Below, piece after piece: positions 34,362 to 43,500 of a DNA stretch of 64,000 bases. Each line of letters opens with the position of its first letter. Position 1 is the stretch's first letter. The position numbers and the translations under genes were made by a program. This stretch comes from Sulfomarinibacter sp963741385 (GTDB lineage: Bacteria; Acidobacteriota; Thermoanaerobaculia; Thermoanaerobaculales; Sulfomarinibacteraceae): the NCBI GenBank assembly GCA_963741385.1, contig CAVUHO010000006.1, positions 1 to 64,000 on the forward strand, given 5' to 3'. The notes beneath the pieces are model-generated. The model searched no databases, was not told the origin of the DNA, and saw only the letters and a list, made by a program, of their open reading frames with translations.

Positions 34362-34452
34362 AAAGGCGTAGGCGGGTCGTTTACGGCCCGCCCGCGAGAG
34401 GCCACAATCAACGGCGGTGGTGGCGGGCCCTGAAGGACCCGCCTACGTCTTT
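34362..34452. repeat. 91-bp inverted repeat (GGCGGGTC family)
   Basis: The outer arms AAAGGCGTAGGCGGGTC and GACCCGCCTACGTCTTT pair at 16 of 17 positions, and each arm is itself a small hairpin (GGCGGGTCGTTTACGGCCCG and GGCGGGCCCTGAAGGACCCG). It shares its words with 4823-4916 and with the 5' end of the gene beginning at 44560. It sits about 90 bases upstream of the sugar-kinase operon. Confidence 0.8.
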
Positions 34453-34541
34453 GAGGAGAGTTGGCCCGACGTGTCTCGCCCGCGAATACCGTGACCGGGG
34501 GTAGAATGCGGGCCGAACGAAGCGGAAACGGAGCCTGAGCC

Positions 34542-35441
34542 ATGCCCTACGTGATCGGAATCGACGCCGGCGGAACCAAGACGGTGGGGCTGCTCGCCGA
34601 CGAGACCGAAAAGGTCCACGCAAAAACCATCGGCGGCAGCGCCAACCTGGTGATGAAGGGGGAGCTCGCGGTCGAGAAGGTCCTCTTCGACGTCATCGAC
34701 TCTCTCGAGGCTCCCGAACCGGTGGCCGCTCTCTGCCTTGGCATCGCCGGGGTGGGGCAACCCGGCTCTGAACAGCTGATCCGCGACGTCCTCCGCCGCC
34801 TCGGTCAGCGGCAGCCGGTTCGAGTGGTCAACGACGCCCTGGTGGCTCTCGTGGCCGGGGCTCCGTCGGGGATCGGAATCGTCGTCGTGGCCGGTACCGG
34901 TTCCATCGCCTATGGCGTCGATCCCGAGGGTCACGAGGCGCGTGCCGGTGGTTGGGGCTATCTTCTCGGCGACGAAGGCTCGGCCTTCTGGCTCGGCCAT
35001 TATGCGGTACGGCACGCCATCCGGGCCGCCGACGGGCGCGGAGTCCCCACTACGCTCTACCATCTGATCTGCGAAAAGCTCGGCGTCTCGGACCCCGCCG
35101 AACTGGTGAAGTGGTTCTACGACCAGGAACTTTCCCGCAACCGTGTCGCCGATCTGGCTTCGCTGGTCGAAACGGCGTGCGCGGGGGGCGACGAAGCGGC
35201 CGAGACCCTCATGGATCAAGCCTCCAAACACCTCGCCAAGGCCGCACGAGCGGTGGCCGGACAACTCTCCTTTCTTGATCCGTATCCCATCGTCCTTTCC
35301 GGAGGGGCCCTCAAGGCCTGTCCGAGCCTCGTCCCACGGGTCACAGCGCTTCTCGAGGATCTGCCCAACGCCGAGGTCCGCCTGCTCGAGGTCGAACCGG
35401 CGATGGGCGCCGTCACGCTGGCCCTGGGACTGCTGAAGTGA
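34542..35441 (+). CDS. BadF/BadG/BcrA/BcrD-type sugar kinase (MurNAc/GlcNAc kinase, MurK/NagK-like)
   Basis: The 299-residue ASKHA-fold protein has YVIGIDAGGTKTVGLLAD (phosphate loop 1), LCLGIAGVGQPG, VVNDALVALVAG with the catalytic Asp, VVVAGTGSIAYG, GGWGYLLGDEGSAFWLG and IVLSGGALK. This is the N-acetylglucosamine-kinase/BadF family; the Clostridium acetobutylicum member MurK phosphorylates both GlcNAc and MurNAc at O6. With murQ about 17 kb away and a deacetylase and symporter in the same operon, phosphorylation of imported wall sugars is the likely role. GGAG lies eight bases upstream. Its stop overlaps the next start (ATGA). Whether it acts on MurNAc, GlcNAc or both cannot be read from sequence. 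Confidence 0.85.
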   Translation: MPYVIGIDAGGTKTVGLLADETEKVHAKTIGGSANLVMKGELAVEKVLFDVIDSLEAPEPVAALCLGIAGVGQPGSEQLIRDVLRRLGQRQPVRVVNDALVALVAGAPSGIGIVVVAGTGSIAYGVDPEGHEARAGGWGYLLGDEGSAFWLGHYAVRHAIRAADGRGVPTTLYHLICEKLGVSDPAELVKWFYDQELSRNRVADLASLVETACAGGDEAAETLMDQASKHLAKAARAVAGQLSFLDPYPIVLSGGALKACPSLVPRVTALLEDLPNAEVRLLEVEPAMGAVTLALGLLK

Positions 35442-36211
35442 CCCGCTCCACCGATAAGCTGCTGATCGTGAACGCCGATGATCTCGGGCGCACGACCGGC
35501 ATCAACTCCGGCATCTTTGAGGCCCACTCCAACGGGCTGGTCACCAGCGCGACCCTGATGGTGGCTTTCCCCGCAGCCGAGGAGGCGGCCGCCCGGCTCG
35601 GTGAATTTCCCGGATTGGGGGTTGGGCTCCACGTCGCGTTGACCGGAAGCCCTTCGATCCTGCCCGCCGAGCGATTGCCGAGCCTGACGGGCGCCACCGG
35701 GCGTTTCCCCGCAAAACCCGAAGGACTCGTCCGGCCCGCCCCGGAGGAAGTGCTGATGGAGGCGAGGGCGCAGCTCGATCGGTTTCGCGAGCTCACCGGT
35801 CGCCTGCCCACGCACCTCGACAGCCACCACCATTCCCACCGGCACCCCGTCGTCTGCGACGCGCTGATGGTTCTGGCGAGGGAGCACGATCTGCCGATCC
35901 GCAATGCCTCGCCGGAAGTCGGGGTGCGGTTGCGCCGTGATGGCGTGGCCACCACCGACTTCTTCGTCGAGAGGTTCTTTGGGGAAGAGGCACGGCTGGA
36001 CGTCCTGATCGAGATTCTGGAAGGCATCCAACCCGGCGTCACCGAGATCATGTGCCACCCCGCCCACGTCGACGACGAGCTGCTCTCAACCAGCAGTTAC
36101 GCCGCCGACAGGGAACGCGAGCTCGAGGTGTTGACCTCACCTCAGGCCCTGGGGGCCGTGCAGGATTTCGGCCTCCGACCGGTCCACTTCGGGACGGCAT
36201 GCGGATCCTGA
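35438..36211 (+). CDS. ChbG/YdjC/HpnK-family carbohydrate deacetylase
   Basis: The 257-residue protein shows LLIVNADDLGRTTGINSGIF (metal-binding Asp pair), GLGVGLHVALTGSPS, the metal-binding LPTHLDSHHHSHRHPVV, and a final EIMCHPAHVDDELLSTSSYA. These are the hallmarks of YdjC-type deacetylases, which remove an acetyl group from the reducing-side GlcNAc of chitooligosaccharide phosphates or related amino sugars. Its start overlaps the stop of the sugar kinase by four bases, so the pair is translationally coupled and it probably acts on an N-acetylated product of the same pathway. It could stand in for NagA, which is not seen in the window. Confidence 0.87.
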   Translation: MTRSTDKLLIVNADDLGRTTGINSGIFEAHSNGLVTSATLMVAFPAAEEAAARLGEFPGLGVGLHVALTGSPSILPAERLPSLTGATGRFPAKPEGLVRPAPEEVLMEARAQLDRFRELTGRLPTHLDSHHHSHRHPVVCDALMVLAREHDLPIRNASPEVGVRLRRDGVATTDFFVERFFGEEARLDVLIEILEGIQPGVTEIMCHPAHVDDELLSTSSYAADRERELEVLTSPQALGAVQDFGLRPVHFGTACGS

Positions 36212-36248
36212 AACCGGGAAGTCCGGGTCGCGCTGCTTGGCGGGGCCG

Positions 36249-37715
36249 ATGAGCGTCGGGCCGATCGACGTCGGTATCCTCGCCATCTATCTCGTGGGTG
36301 TCGTCGCGCTCGGTCTGTGGATCGGGCGCAAGTCCGATACCGTTTCAGATTACGTTGTGGGTGGACGCGACCGGCCGTGGTGGTTGATCCTGTTTTCGAT
36401 CGTCGCCACCGAGACCAGCACCGTCACCTTTCTGAGCATCCCCGGTTTCGCCTACACGAGAGATCTGACCTGGCTGCAGATTCCCCTCGGTTTCCTGCTC
36501 GGACGCTTTGCCGTGGTCTTCCTGCTCATGCCGCAGTACTTCAAGGGGTCGTTCTTCACCGCCTACGACGTGCTCCACCAGCGGTTCGGTGGTGCGACCC
36601 AGAAGGCTGCGTCGGCGATGTTCATCATCACCCGCAGCCTCGCCGACGGCCTTCGGCTCTTCCTGTCGGCGATCGTGCTCCAAGAGATGACCGGGATCCA
36701 GCTCCACTGGGCGGTGATCATCATGGGGGTCGCCACCATCATCTACACCTTTTTTGGCGGCATCCGCGCCGTCCTGGTGACCGACCTGGTGCAGTTCGTG
36801 ATCTACATCGGCGGCGCCGTCGTGGCCCTGATCCTGATCCTCCACCGCCTTCCCGGCGGCTGGGACCAGATGATCAGCGTCGGCGAAGCCGCCGGCAAAC
36901 TGCGGATCTTCGATCTCGCCTTCGACTGGACCCAACCCTACGGTCTGTGGGCCGGTCTCATCGGCGGACTCTTCATCACCCTCGGCTCCCACGGGGTCGA
37001 CCAGATGATGGTGCAGCGATACCTCTGCGCCCGGAACCTGAGGGACGCTCAACGGGCACTCTGGGTCGGTGGTTTCGTGGTGGTGGCGCAGTTCGCGCTC
37101 TTCCTCCTGATCGGCGTCGGCCTCTTCGCCTTTTATCAGAACTTTCCACCCGATGCGGCGTTCGAACGTCCAGACCGCGTCTTCGCCCGGTTCATTCTCG
37201 ACGAGATCCCGGTGGGCCTGCTGGGGCTCCTGCTGGGCGCGATCTTCGCCGCTGCCATGTCCACCCTTTCGAGCTCGCTCAATTCCTGCGCCACCGCCGC
37301 CGCCAACGATTTCCTGTTCACCGGCAAGGAGTCCGACGCGCCGGCCGAAAAACAGCTCCTTGTGGTTCGCATCCTCACCGTGGTTTTCGGTTGCATCCAG
37401 ATCGCCGTGGGCATCGCGGGCCAGTGGGTCACGTCGTCGGTGGTCAGCAGCGTGCTGGGGATCGCCGCTTTCACCACCGGGATCGTGCTCGGGGTGTTCT
37501 TCCTCGGGATCTACGCCCGGCGGGTCGGGCAGCGGGCGGCGCTGGTCGGGTTCGTGGTCGGCCTCTCCTGCATGAGCATCATCTTTTTCGCCACGCCGCT
37601 GGCCTGGCCCTGGTTCGCCCTGTTCGGCTCGGCCATCACGTTTGCCGCCGGGTTGGGAGCGAGCTTGATCTGGCCGCGTCCGAAATCGAGTCGACAGGAG
37701 GTCCCATCGCCGTGA
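36249..37715 (+). CDS. Sodium:solute symporter (SSS family), probably for wall sugars
   Basis: This 488-residue membrane protein has about 13 helices and classic SSS landmarks: GRKSDTVSDYVVGGRDRPWW, LFSIVATETSTVTFLSIPGF (TM2), TFFGGIRAVLVTDLVQFVIY (TM5-6) and LLGAIFAAAMSTLSSSLNSC (the TM8 sodium-site region). The ATG at 36249 begins the normal N-terminus; a TTG four codons upstream is less likely. It sits between the deacetylase and the phosphodiester glycosidase in one operon with overlapping ends, so import of GlcNAc, MurNAc or a muropeptide sugar is inferred. No PTS transporter is present, so this would replace MurP-type uptake. Confidence 0.87.
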   Translation: MSVGPIDVGILAIYLVGVVALGLWIGRKSDTVSDYVVGGRDRPWWLILFSIVATETSTVTFLSIPGFAYTRDLTWLQIPLGFLLGRFAVVFLLMPQYFKGSFFTAYDVLHQRFGGATQKAASAMFIITRSLADGLRLFLSAIVLQEMTGIQLHWAVIIMGVATIIYTFFGGIRAVLVTDLVQFVIYIGGAVVALILILHRLPGGWDQMISVGEAAGKLRIFDLAFDWTQPYGLWAGLIGGLFITLGSHGVDQMMVQRYLCARNLRDAQRALWVGGFVVVAQFALFLLIGVGLFAFYQNFPPDAAFERPDRVFARFILDEIPVGLLGLLLGAIFAAAMSTLSSSLNSCATAAANDFLFTGKESDAPAEKQLLVVRILTVVFGCIQIAVGIAGQWVTSSVVSSVLGIAAFTTGIVLGVFFLGIYARRVGQRAALVGFVVGLSCMSIIFFATPLAWPWFALFGSAITFAAGLGASLIWPRPKSSRQEVPSP

Positions 37716-39091
37716 GGCCGAAAATCTCCCCGATCCTGGTGTCAATCGCCCTCTCGTGGACCATCGCCGCCCCAGCAGCCGAACAATCCATCGAAACCCC
37801 CGCCCCGGGCCTGCGCCATCTCGTCATCCGCAAGGGAGAGACCGCCACCGCGGTGAGCTACCGAATCCTGATCGGGGTGTATGACAGTCAGCCTGAGGCC
37901 GACCAGACGCTCGGCCGTCTCGGCGCAGACGGTTTCTCGGCTGCACTCGACGCCGACGGCAAGAGATACCGGATTGTCATCCCGGGCCTCGCAGACCGCT
38001 CCGAGGCGGAGGATCTGAGTCAGAAGTTGTTGGAACGCGGCTACTCCCCACCGCTCGAAATTCAGGAGATCCTGCAGGATCTCACCCACCCTGACGGCCC
38101 GTGGACGATCAACGTCCTCGAGGCCGACCCCAAGGAAATCCAGATTCGGGTGGCCCACGCCTACGATGCCGCGATCGGTCTCGAGACGACGGAAGAACTG
38201 GCGCGCCGACGCGGCGCGATGGCCGCGGTCAACGGCGGCTACTTCCAGATGGAAGGGTTGCTGGCCGGAGACTCCCAGGGGACTCTCCGGATCGAGGGCA
38301 CCCTGCTCTCCGAACCCGACAGGGGGCGTGCCGCGGTGGGTTTTTTTGATCACAACGGCACCGCGAAAGCCGTCTTCGGCAGACTCGGTTTCAGCGGCCA
38401 GGTTGTGTTCGCCGAAGGCGAACCCGTCCCTCTCGACGGAATGAACCGGCAGCGCCAACCCTCCGAGGTCGTTCTCTACACGCCGGACTTCCATCGCACG
38501 ACCCTCACGCCGCCGGGAGGTACGGAGATCGTCATCGAAAAGGGCCAGGTCGCCGAGATCCGGGAGGGAGCGGGCAGCTCTCCGATCCCGTCGTCAGGCA
38601 TGGTCCTGTCCGTCGGAGACGAGCGGTCGCCCGGAATCGTACCGCTGGTTCAGCGGGGATCCAGCGTGTCGGTCATGACCCGGCTCCTGCCGCTTCTCCC
38701 CGATCCCGAGGGCGAATGGGAACGGGCCCGGTACATCGTAGGTGGCGGCCCGCTGTTGCTGTGGAAGGGCCGGCGCCTCGAAGAACCGGAGAAGGAGTCC
38801 GTCTCCAGGGTCTTTTACCTCGCCCGCCATCCCCGCACCGCAGCCGGCGTCCGCGCCGATGGAACGCTCGTCTTTGTCACGGTCGACGGGCGGCAACCGG
38901 AGACCAGCGTCGGCATGTCGATCCCGGAGCTCACGGATCTCATGCTCGAGCTCGGCTGCGTCTCGGCCGTCAACCTCGACGGCGGTGGATCCACCACGAT
39001 GGTCATCAACGGCCTGGTGGTGAACAGCCCGTCGGGTTCGTCACCACGCCGCAATGCGGATGCCATCCTGCTGTACCCGAGGGTTCGATAG
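37712..39091 (+). CDS. Exported SPOR-domain phosphodiester glycosidase (NAGPA family)
   Basis: The 459-residue protein starts with a signal peptide (to about residue 23). A SPOR-like domain at about 52-112 (YRILIGVYDSQPEADQTLGR to LLERGYSP) is of the kind that binds denuded glycan strands at septa. The rest is a NAGPA domain: RRRGAMAAVNGGYFQMEG, ARYIVGGGPLLL, PRTAAGVRADGTLVFVTVDG and VSAVNLDGGGSTTMVINGLV. NAGPA enzymes remove GlcNAc-1-phosphate diesters; bacterial members are linked to wall teichoic-type polymers and spore cortex. GTG start, overlapping the symporter stop (GTGA), with AGGAGG ten bases upstream. It probably strips a decoration from wall fragments before uptake. Confidence 0.85.
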   Translation: MRPKISPILVSIALSWTIAAPAAEQSIETPAPGLRHLVIRKGETATAVSYRILIGVYDSQPEADQTLGRLGADGFSAALDADGKRYRIVIPGLADRSEAEDLSQKLLERGYSPPLEIQEILQDLTHPDGPWTINVLEADPKEIQIRVAHAYDAAIGLETTEELARRRGAMAAVNGGYFQMEGLLAGDSQGTLRIEGTLLSEPDRGRAAVGFFDHNGTAKAVFGRLGFSGQVVFAEGEPVPLDGMNRQRQPSEVVLYTPDFHRTTLTPPGGTEIVIEKGQVAEIREGAGSSPIPSSGMVLSVGDERSPGIVPLVQRGSSVSVMTRLLPLLPDPEGEWERARYIVGGGPLLLWKGRRLEEPEKESVSRVFYLARHPRTAAGVRADGTLVFVTVDGRQPETSVGMSIPELTDLMLELGCVSAVNLDGGGSTTMVINGLVVNSPSGSSPRRNADAILLYPRVR

Positions 39092-39112
39092 TTTCACCCG
39101 CCCCCACACATT

Positions 39113-39390
39113 CTGTCATTCCGAGCGAGGCCGCAGGCCGCGTCGAGGAATCTGGGGGGGGGATCGAGGGAACACCGTTTCTACAGCCACTCCCCTGAGA
39201 TCCCTCCGCTCCGGCCCTTCGGGCCTTCGGTCGGGATGACAGGAGGGGGAAATGGCTGCGCTCCCTCGGTCGGGATGACAGGAGAAAAAAATGGCTGCAC
39301 TCCCTCGGTCGGGATGACAACCTGGGAGTGCTGCACCACTTTCTGTCATTCCGACCGAGGGAAGCGGAGCGACCGAGTGGAGGAATCTCT
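39113..39390. repeat. HPDR-type repeat cluster
   Basis: Inward-facing copies of the TGTCATTCCGA(G/C)CGAGG element flank tandem TCCCTCGGTCGGGATGACA units. The left copy begins TCTGTCATTCCGAGCGAGG, the middle has the hairpin CGGCCCTTCGGGCCTTCGGTC, then three short units spaced by AGGAGGGGGAAATGGCTGC-type text, then a right copy ending GAGGAATCTC. It fills the gap between convergent genes; no gene is seen between 39092 and 39453. Confidence 0.8.
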
Positions 39391-39453
39391 TGCGGCGGTT
39401 CGAGAAACGCCGAATTCGACTGCAGGGGCGGCATACATGCCACCCCCGCCGTT

Positions 39454-40497
39454 TCACACCACTGCAGGTTCGAGAAGCTTGATGGTCCCCGCGTCGGCGT
39501 CGATTTCGGCCTTGATTCCCAGGGGCACGGTGAATTTGTCGGCGATGTGGCCGATCATCGAGCCGTACCATGCGGGGACGCCGAGCGGGCCGATGTGGTC
39601 GGCCAGAACCTCCATCAGGGTCAAGGAACCGTAGCCGCTGCCGGGGTCGCAGTTCTTGCAGTCGCCGAAGACGAAGCCGGTCACCTGGCCCAGTACCCCG
39701 GCCAGACCGAGTTGGGTGAGCATGCGATCCACCCGGTAGATCTCTTCATTGAGGTCCTCGACAAAGAGGATGCAGCCGTCGAAATCCGGCAGGTATTCCG
39801 ATCCCATCATGGCGGTGAGCACGGTGAGGTTGCCCCCCAGCAGCGGACCTCGGGCCGTGCCTCCGGTGATGGTCAGGACTCTGTTGTCGACCTGGACCAA
39901 TCGATCAGCGGTGCCCACCTTGTTGCGCATGGTGATCGCTTCGCCGTCGAAGAGCACGCGCCTGGCGTTGTCGGTGGTGAACTCGTTCCAGCTCGAGCCG
40001 CCGGTCGGACCGTAGAAGTTCACGAGGCCTGTTTTCGCGTGCACGCCGACGAGCAGCCCGGTGATATCGCTCATCCCCATGAGGATCTTGGGGTTTTTTC
40101 GGATCACGTCGTAGTCCAACAGAGGCAGAAGCCGGTTGCACCCCCAACCGCCCCGGAGCGCCAGCACCGCGTTCACTTCGGGGTTCGCAAAAAAAGAGTT
40201 GATGTCGGCGGCGCGGTCCTCGTCCCGCCCGGCCAGGTAGCCGTAGCGGTCGAAGAGGTGATCGCCGAACACCGCCCGCAAACCGAGGGCGGCCATCGCC
40301 TCGCGAGCGATCTCCGCGCCGTCTGGATCGAACATGGCCCCGGCAGGATTGACGAACCCGACGAGATCACCGTCTTTGAGACGTCTCGGTTTGACGACCG
40401 CGTGTTCGTCAACTGCCGACTCGGCGAATGAGGGAATGGTCGTTGCGGCGATCGCAGCTCCTCCGAGCTGCAGCATGTGGCGTCGGGTCAGGGACAT
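39454..40497 (-). CDS. LD-carboxypeptidase (S66, LdcA/MccF family) with Tat signal
   Basis: The 347-residue protein has a twin-arginine signal (SLTRRHMLQLGGAAIAATTI). The S66 domain follows: VGFVNPAGAMFDPDG, AVLALRGGWGCNRLLPLLDY, the nucleophile Ser in MGMSDITGLL, the catalytic Glu in LFVEDLNEEIYR and the His in GSMIGHIADKFTVPLG. LdcA enzymes remove the terminal D-Ala from tetrapeptide stems during recycling. LdcA of E. coli is cytoplasmic; this one is marked for export as a folded protein. AGGAGG lies eight to nine bases before the ATG. It is the third gene of an operon, 31 bases after the NagZ-type fusion. Confidence 0.87.
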   Translation of the reverse strand: MSLTRRHMLQLGGAAIAATTIPSFAESAVDEHAVVKPRRLKDGDLVGFVNPAGAMFDPDGAEIAREAMAALGLRAVFGDHLFDRYGYLAGRDEDRAADINSFFANPEVNAVLALRGGWGCNRLLPLLDYDVIRKNPKILMGMSDITGLLVGVHAKTGLVNFYGPTGGSSWNEFTTDNARRVLFDGEAITMRNKVGTADRLVQVDNRVLTITGGTARGPLLGGNLTVLTAMMGSEYLPDFDGCILFVEDLNEEIYRVDRMLTQLGLAGVLGQVTGFVFGDCKNCDPGSGYGSLTLMEVLADHIGPLGVPAWYGSMIGHIADKFTVPLGIKAEIDADAGTIKLLEPAVV

Positions 40498-40528
40498 CGA
40501 TGAGCCTCCTCGTGTGGTGTGAGTCCGG

Positions 40529-43500
40529 TCAGTACAACAATGATGATGCTCGCTCACGGCGCCACGCCTCGTGCGCTGCCGCGTCCGCTTCGACGATCTG
40601 TTCGGCCGTCATGCCGTGCCGGAGGTCCTCGAGCAGCCTCGGGGTACCGACGAGCCGCGTCAAGGATGCGCCGTCCTGGCCCCACTCGAACTCTTCCAGG
40701 CCCTGGAGGGCGACCAGCAGCTCAATACCGAGCCGGTAGCTCTGCGCCGACGCCGGGTCGGTGACCCGGATGCGCATGCCGTGGCATTCCTGGTCGAGGA
40801 ACTTCGCATCGGGTGCGGCCGGCGAGGTGACCGGCGTGAAACTCGCAGGTTCGAGCTCGAACCCGGGCACCGAGACCTGAATCTCCGAAGAACGGATCCA
40901 CGGCGCGCCGAAATAGAGGAACGGGCTTTCGGTTCCGCGGCCTGCGGAGACGGTGGAGGCCTCCAACAGACAGACCCCCGGATAGGCGATGGCGGCTTCG
41001 GGGCTCCGGATGTTCGGCGACGGCGGAATCCAGACGCGCCCGGTGTCCGCCCACGTCATCCATCGTTCCCAGCCTTGCATGGCCACCACCGTCAGGCGCG
41101 CCGGTTGCGGCAGACCCTGATTCACGAAGCGGGCCATCTCGCCAACGGTGAGCCCGTGCACCATGGGCCCCGGCGCCATGTTGACAAAACTCTCCGGAAC
41201 GACATCGCGAGGCGCGCTCACCGGCCCTTCGATGCGCTCGCCGCCGAGCGGGTTGGGGCGATCGAGCACCACGAACTGGAGCCCGGCCTCGGCCGCAGCC
41301 TCGAGGGCGAGCATCATCGTGCTGACATAAGTGTAGAAGCGCACGCCCCCACCCTGGAGATCGAAGACCAGAGCATCGAGGCCTTCGAGGTCCCCTGCCG
41401 TCGGTTTCCGGTGGTCGCCGTAGAGACTGACCACCGGCAACCCGCTCTCCGGGTCCGTGCCGCTCTCGACTGTTTCGCCCGCCGCCGCGCGGCTCCGGAG
41501 ACCGTGCTCCGGGGTGAAGATCCGGATGACCTCGAGATTTGCATCGCGCATCGCATCGATGGCGTGCCGGCCGTCGAAGGTGACCGACGCGGCGTGGACG
41601 ATGAGCCCGAGGCGCTTGCCCCGAAGCCCGAAGTCTTCACCAGCCGCCACGCGATCGAGCCCCACCCGGACGATCCCGTCATCGACGAGGGCCCGGACCA
41701 CGGCGTCCGCAACCGCCGGCCGGGCCTTGCGGATGAGCTGGTTGTCCCGCGTGGGGTACACCCGATTGGTGAGCAGGATGACGAAGAGCTCGCGCTCCGG
41801 ATCCACCCAGATCGAGGTGCCGGTGAAACCGGTGTGGCCGAAGGAATGGGGTGAGAAGAACATGCCGGCCGACGATTTCTCCGGCGACTTGGTGTCCCAA
41901 CCCAGGGCCCGGGTCGAATCGCCGTGCCCGGCCAGGCGGGTGAAAAGCTCCACCGTTTCCCTGGAGACGATCCGGTGGTGTTCGAGGACCCCCCCGTTGA
42001 GCAGCATCTGGGTGAAACGCGCGAGATCGCCGGCAGTCGAAAAGAGCCCGGCGTGGGGAGCGACCCCCCCGAGAGCGAAGGCATTCTCGTCGTGGACCTC
42101 GCCCCGCACCAGACAGCCCCTCCAGGAATCGTATTCGGTGGGGGCAATCCGCGACAGAAGATCCGGGCCCGGGACATACAGGGTGTCGGTCATCCCCAGA
42201 GGCTCGAACACCCGCTCCTGCACGAACTCCTGCAGCGGCTGTCCTGCGACCCGGGACAAAATCTCGCCCAGGAGGATGATCCCGAGGTCGCTGTACATGA
42301 AATCAGTCCCCGGCTCGTACACCAGCTCCATCGCCTGGATCCGCTCCAGATAGGCGTCCGGACCCCGGGCCTCTTGATAGAGCGGCGCCCACCAGTTGAT
42401 GCCGGAGCTGTGGGTCAGGAGCTGGCGGACGGTGACCGACTCTTTTCCCGGACCCTGGAAGAGCGGCAGATAGTCCTGCACCCTGGCGTCGAGATCGAGC
42501 CGCCCCTCGTCGACCAGGATCATCGCCATCGTTGTCGTGGCGACGACCTTGGTCAGACTGGCCAGGTCGTACATCGTGTCCGCTTCGACTGCCGGTGCAT
42601 CCTCGTCGTAGGTGAGGCGCCCGAAGGGATGGAGGTGGACCAGGTTGCCACGGTAACCGACGGCCACCACCCCACCGGGGAATGCCCCCTCCTCCACGAA
42701 TTCCTCCACCACCAGGTCCACGTCGTCCATTCCCCCCGGCCTGAACCCCACGTCCTCCGGAGGAGCGACGTGAAGGGTCATGGCGCGACGCGGAATCTCG
42801 AGACCCTGACCGACTCCATGCTCCTCTGAGAGTGTTACCGGAAGTTTGCCCCGGACATCGATCTCGCCGAAGAGCGCGGCAGCGGCCGCCTGCCGGCTGG
42901 TTCCCGAAGACCCATAGGCACAGACGTACGCGGAGACCTCGGGGAGGTCGCGGAAAAGATAGGGATCGCCGAGAGAGACCACGATCACCGGCACGTCCGT
43001 CTCCGCGAGCCGGCCCAGAAAGCGGACCAGGCTGTCAGAGATCTTTTCCCGGTAGTACGCAGTCGATACCAGGATATGGGTGAAACCCCCGGCCTCGTCG
43101 AGGATCTCGTCCGCCCTCTCCTGGGAGATCTCGTCTCCCAGCGCGATGGTTGTGACCTCGATCCTCCGCGTTCTGAACTCCGCCGACGGAATGCCCAGGT
43201 CGTCCGGCATGACGAGCTGCAGGATCCGCAGCGGCTGCTCGGCCGCGAGGGGCAAGACACCGTCGTCGTTCCGGACCACGGTGATCGACGCTTCGGCGAT
43301 CTCCAAAGCCCTCTCGACATCCTCCGGCCGATCGACGTCGAGGGCGGCCGCGTTCAGATCGACCAGCCGATTTTCGTCGAGATGCAAACGGGCCTTGGCC
43401 TGGAGAATCCGCCGCACCGACTGGTCGAGCCGCTGTTCCTCGAGCTCCCCCTCGGCGACGGCGCGGATCAGCGATTGCAGGGCCACATCCAGGTCGGGAG

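Noticed and set aside
36317..37711. Open frame continuing upstream of the NAGPA gene through the symporter
   Set aside because: It is Arg/Pro-rich out-of-frame text of the symporter; a signal peptide begins at the GTG at 37712 after AGGAGG.
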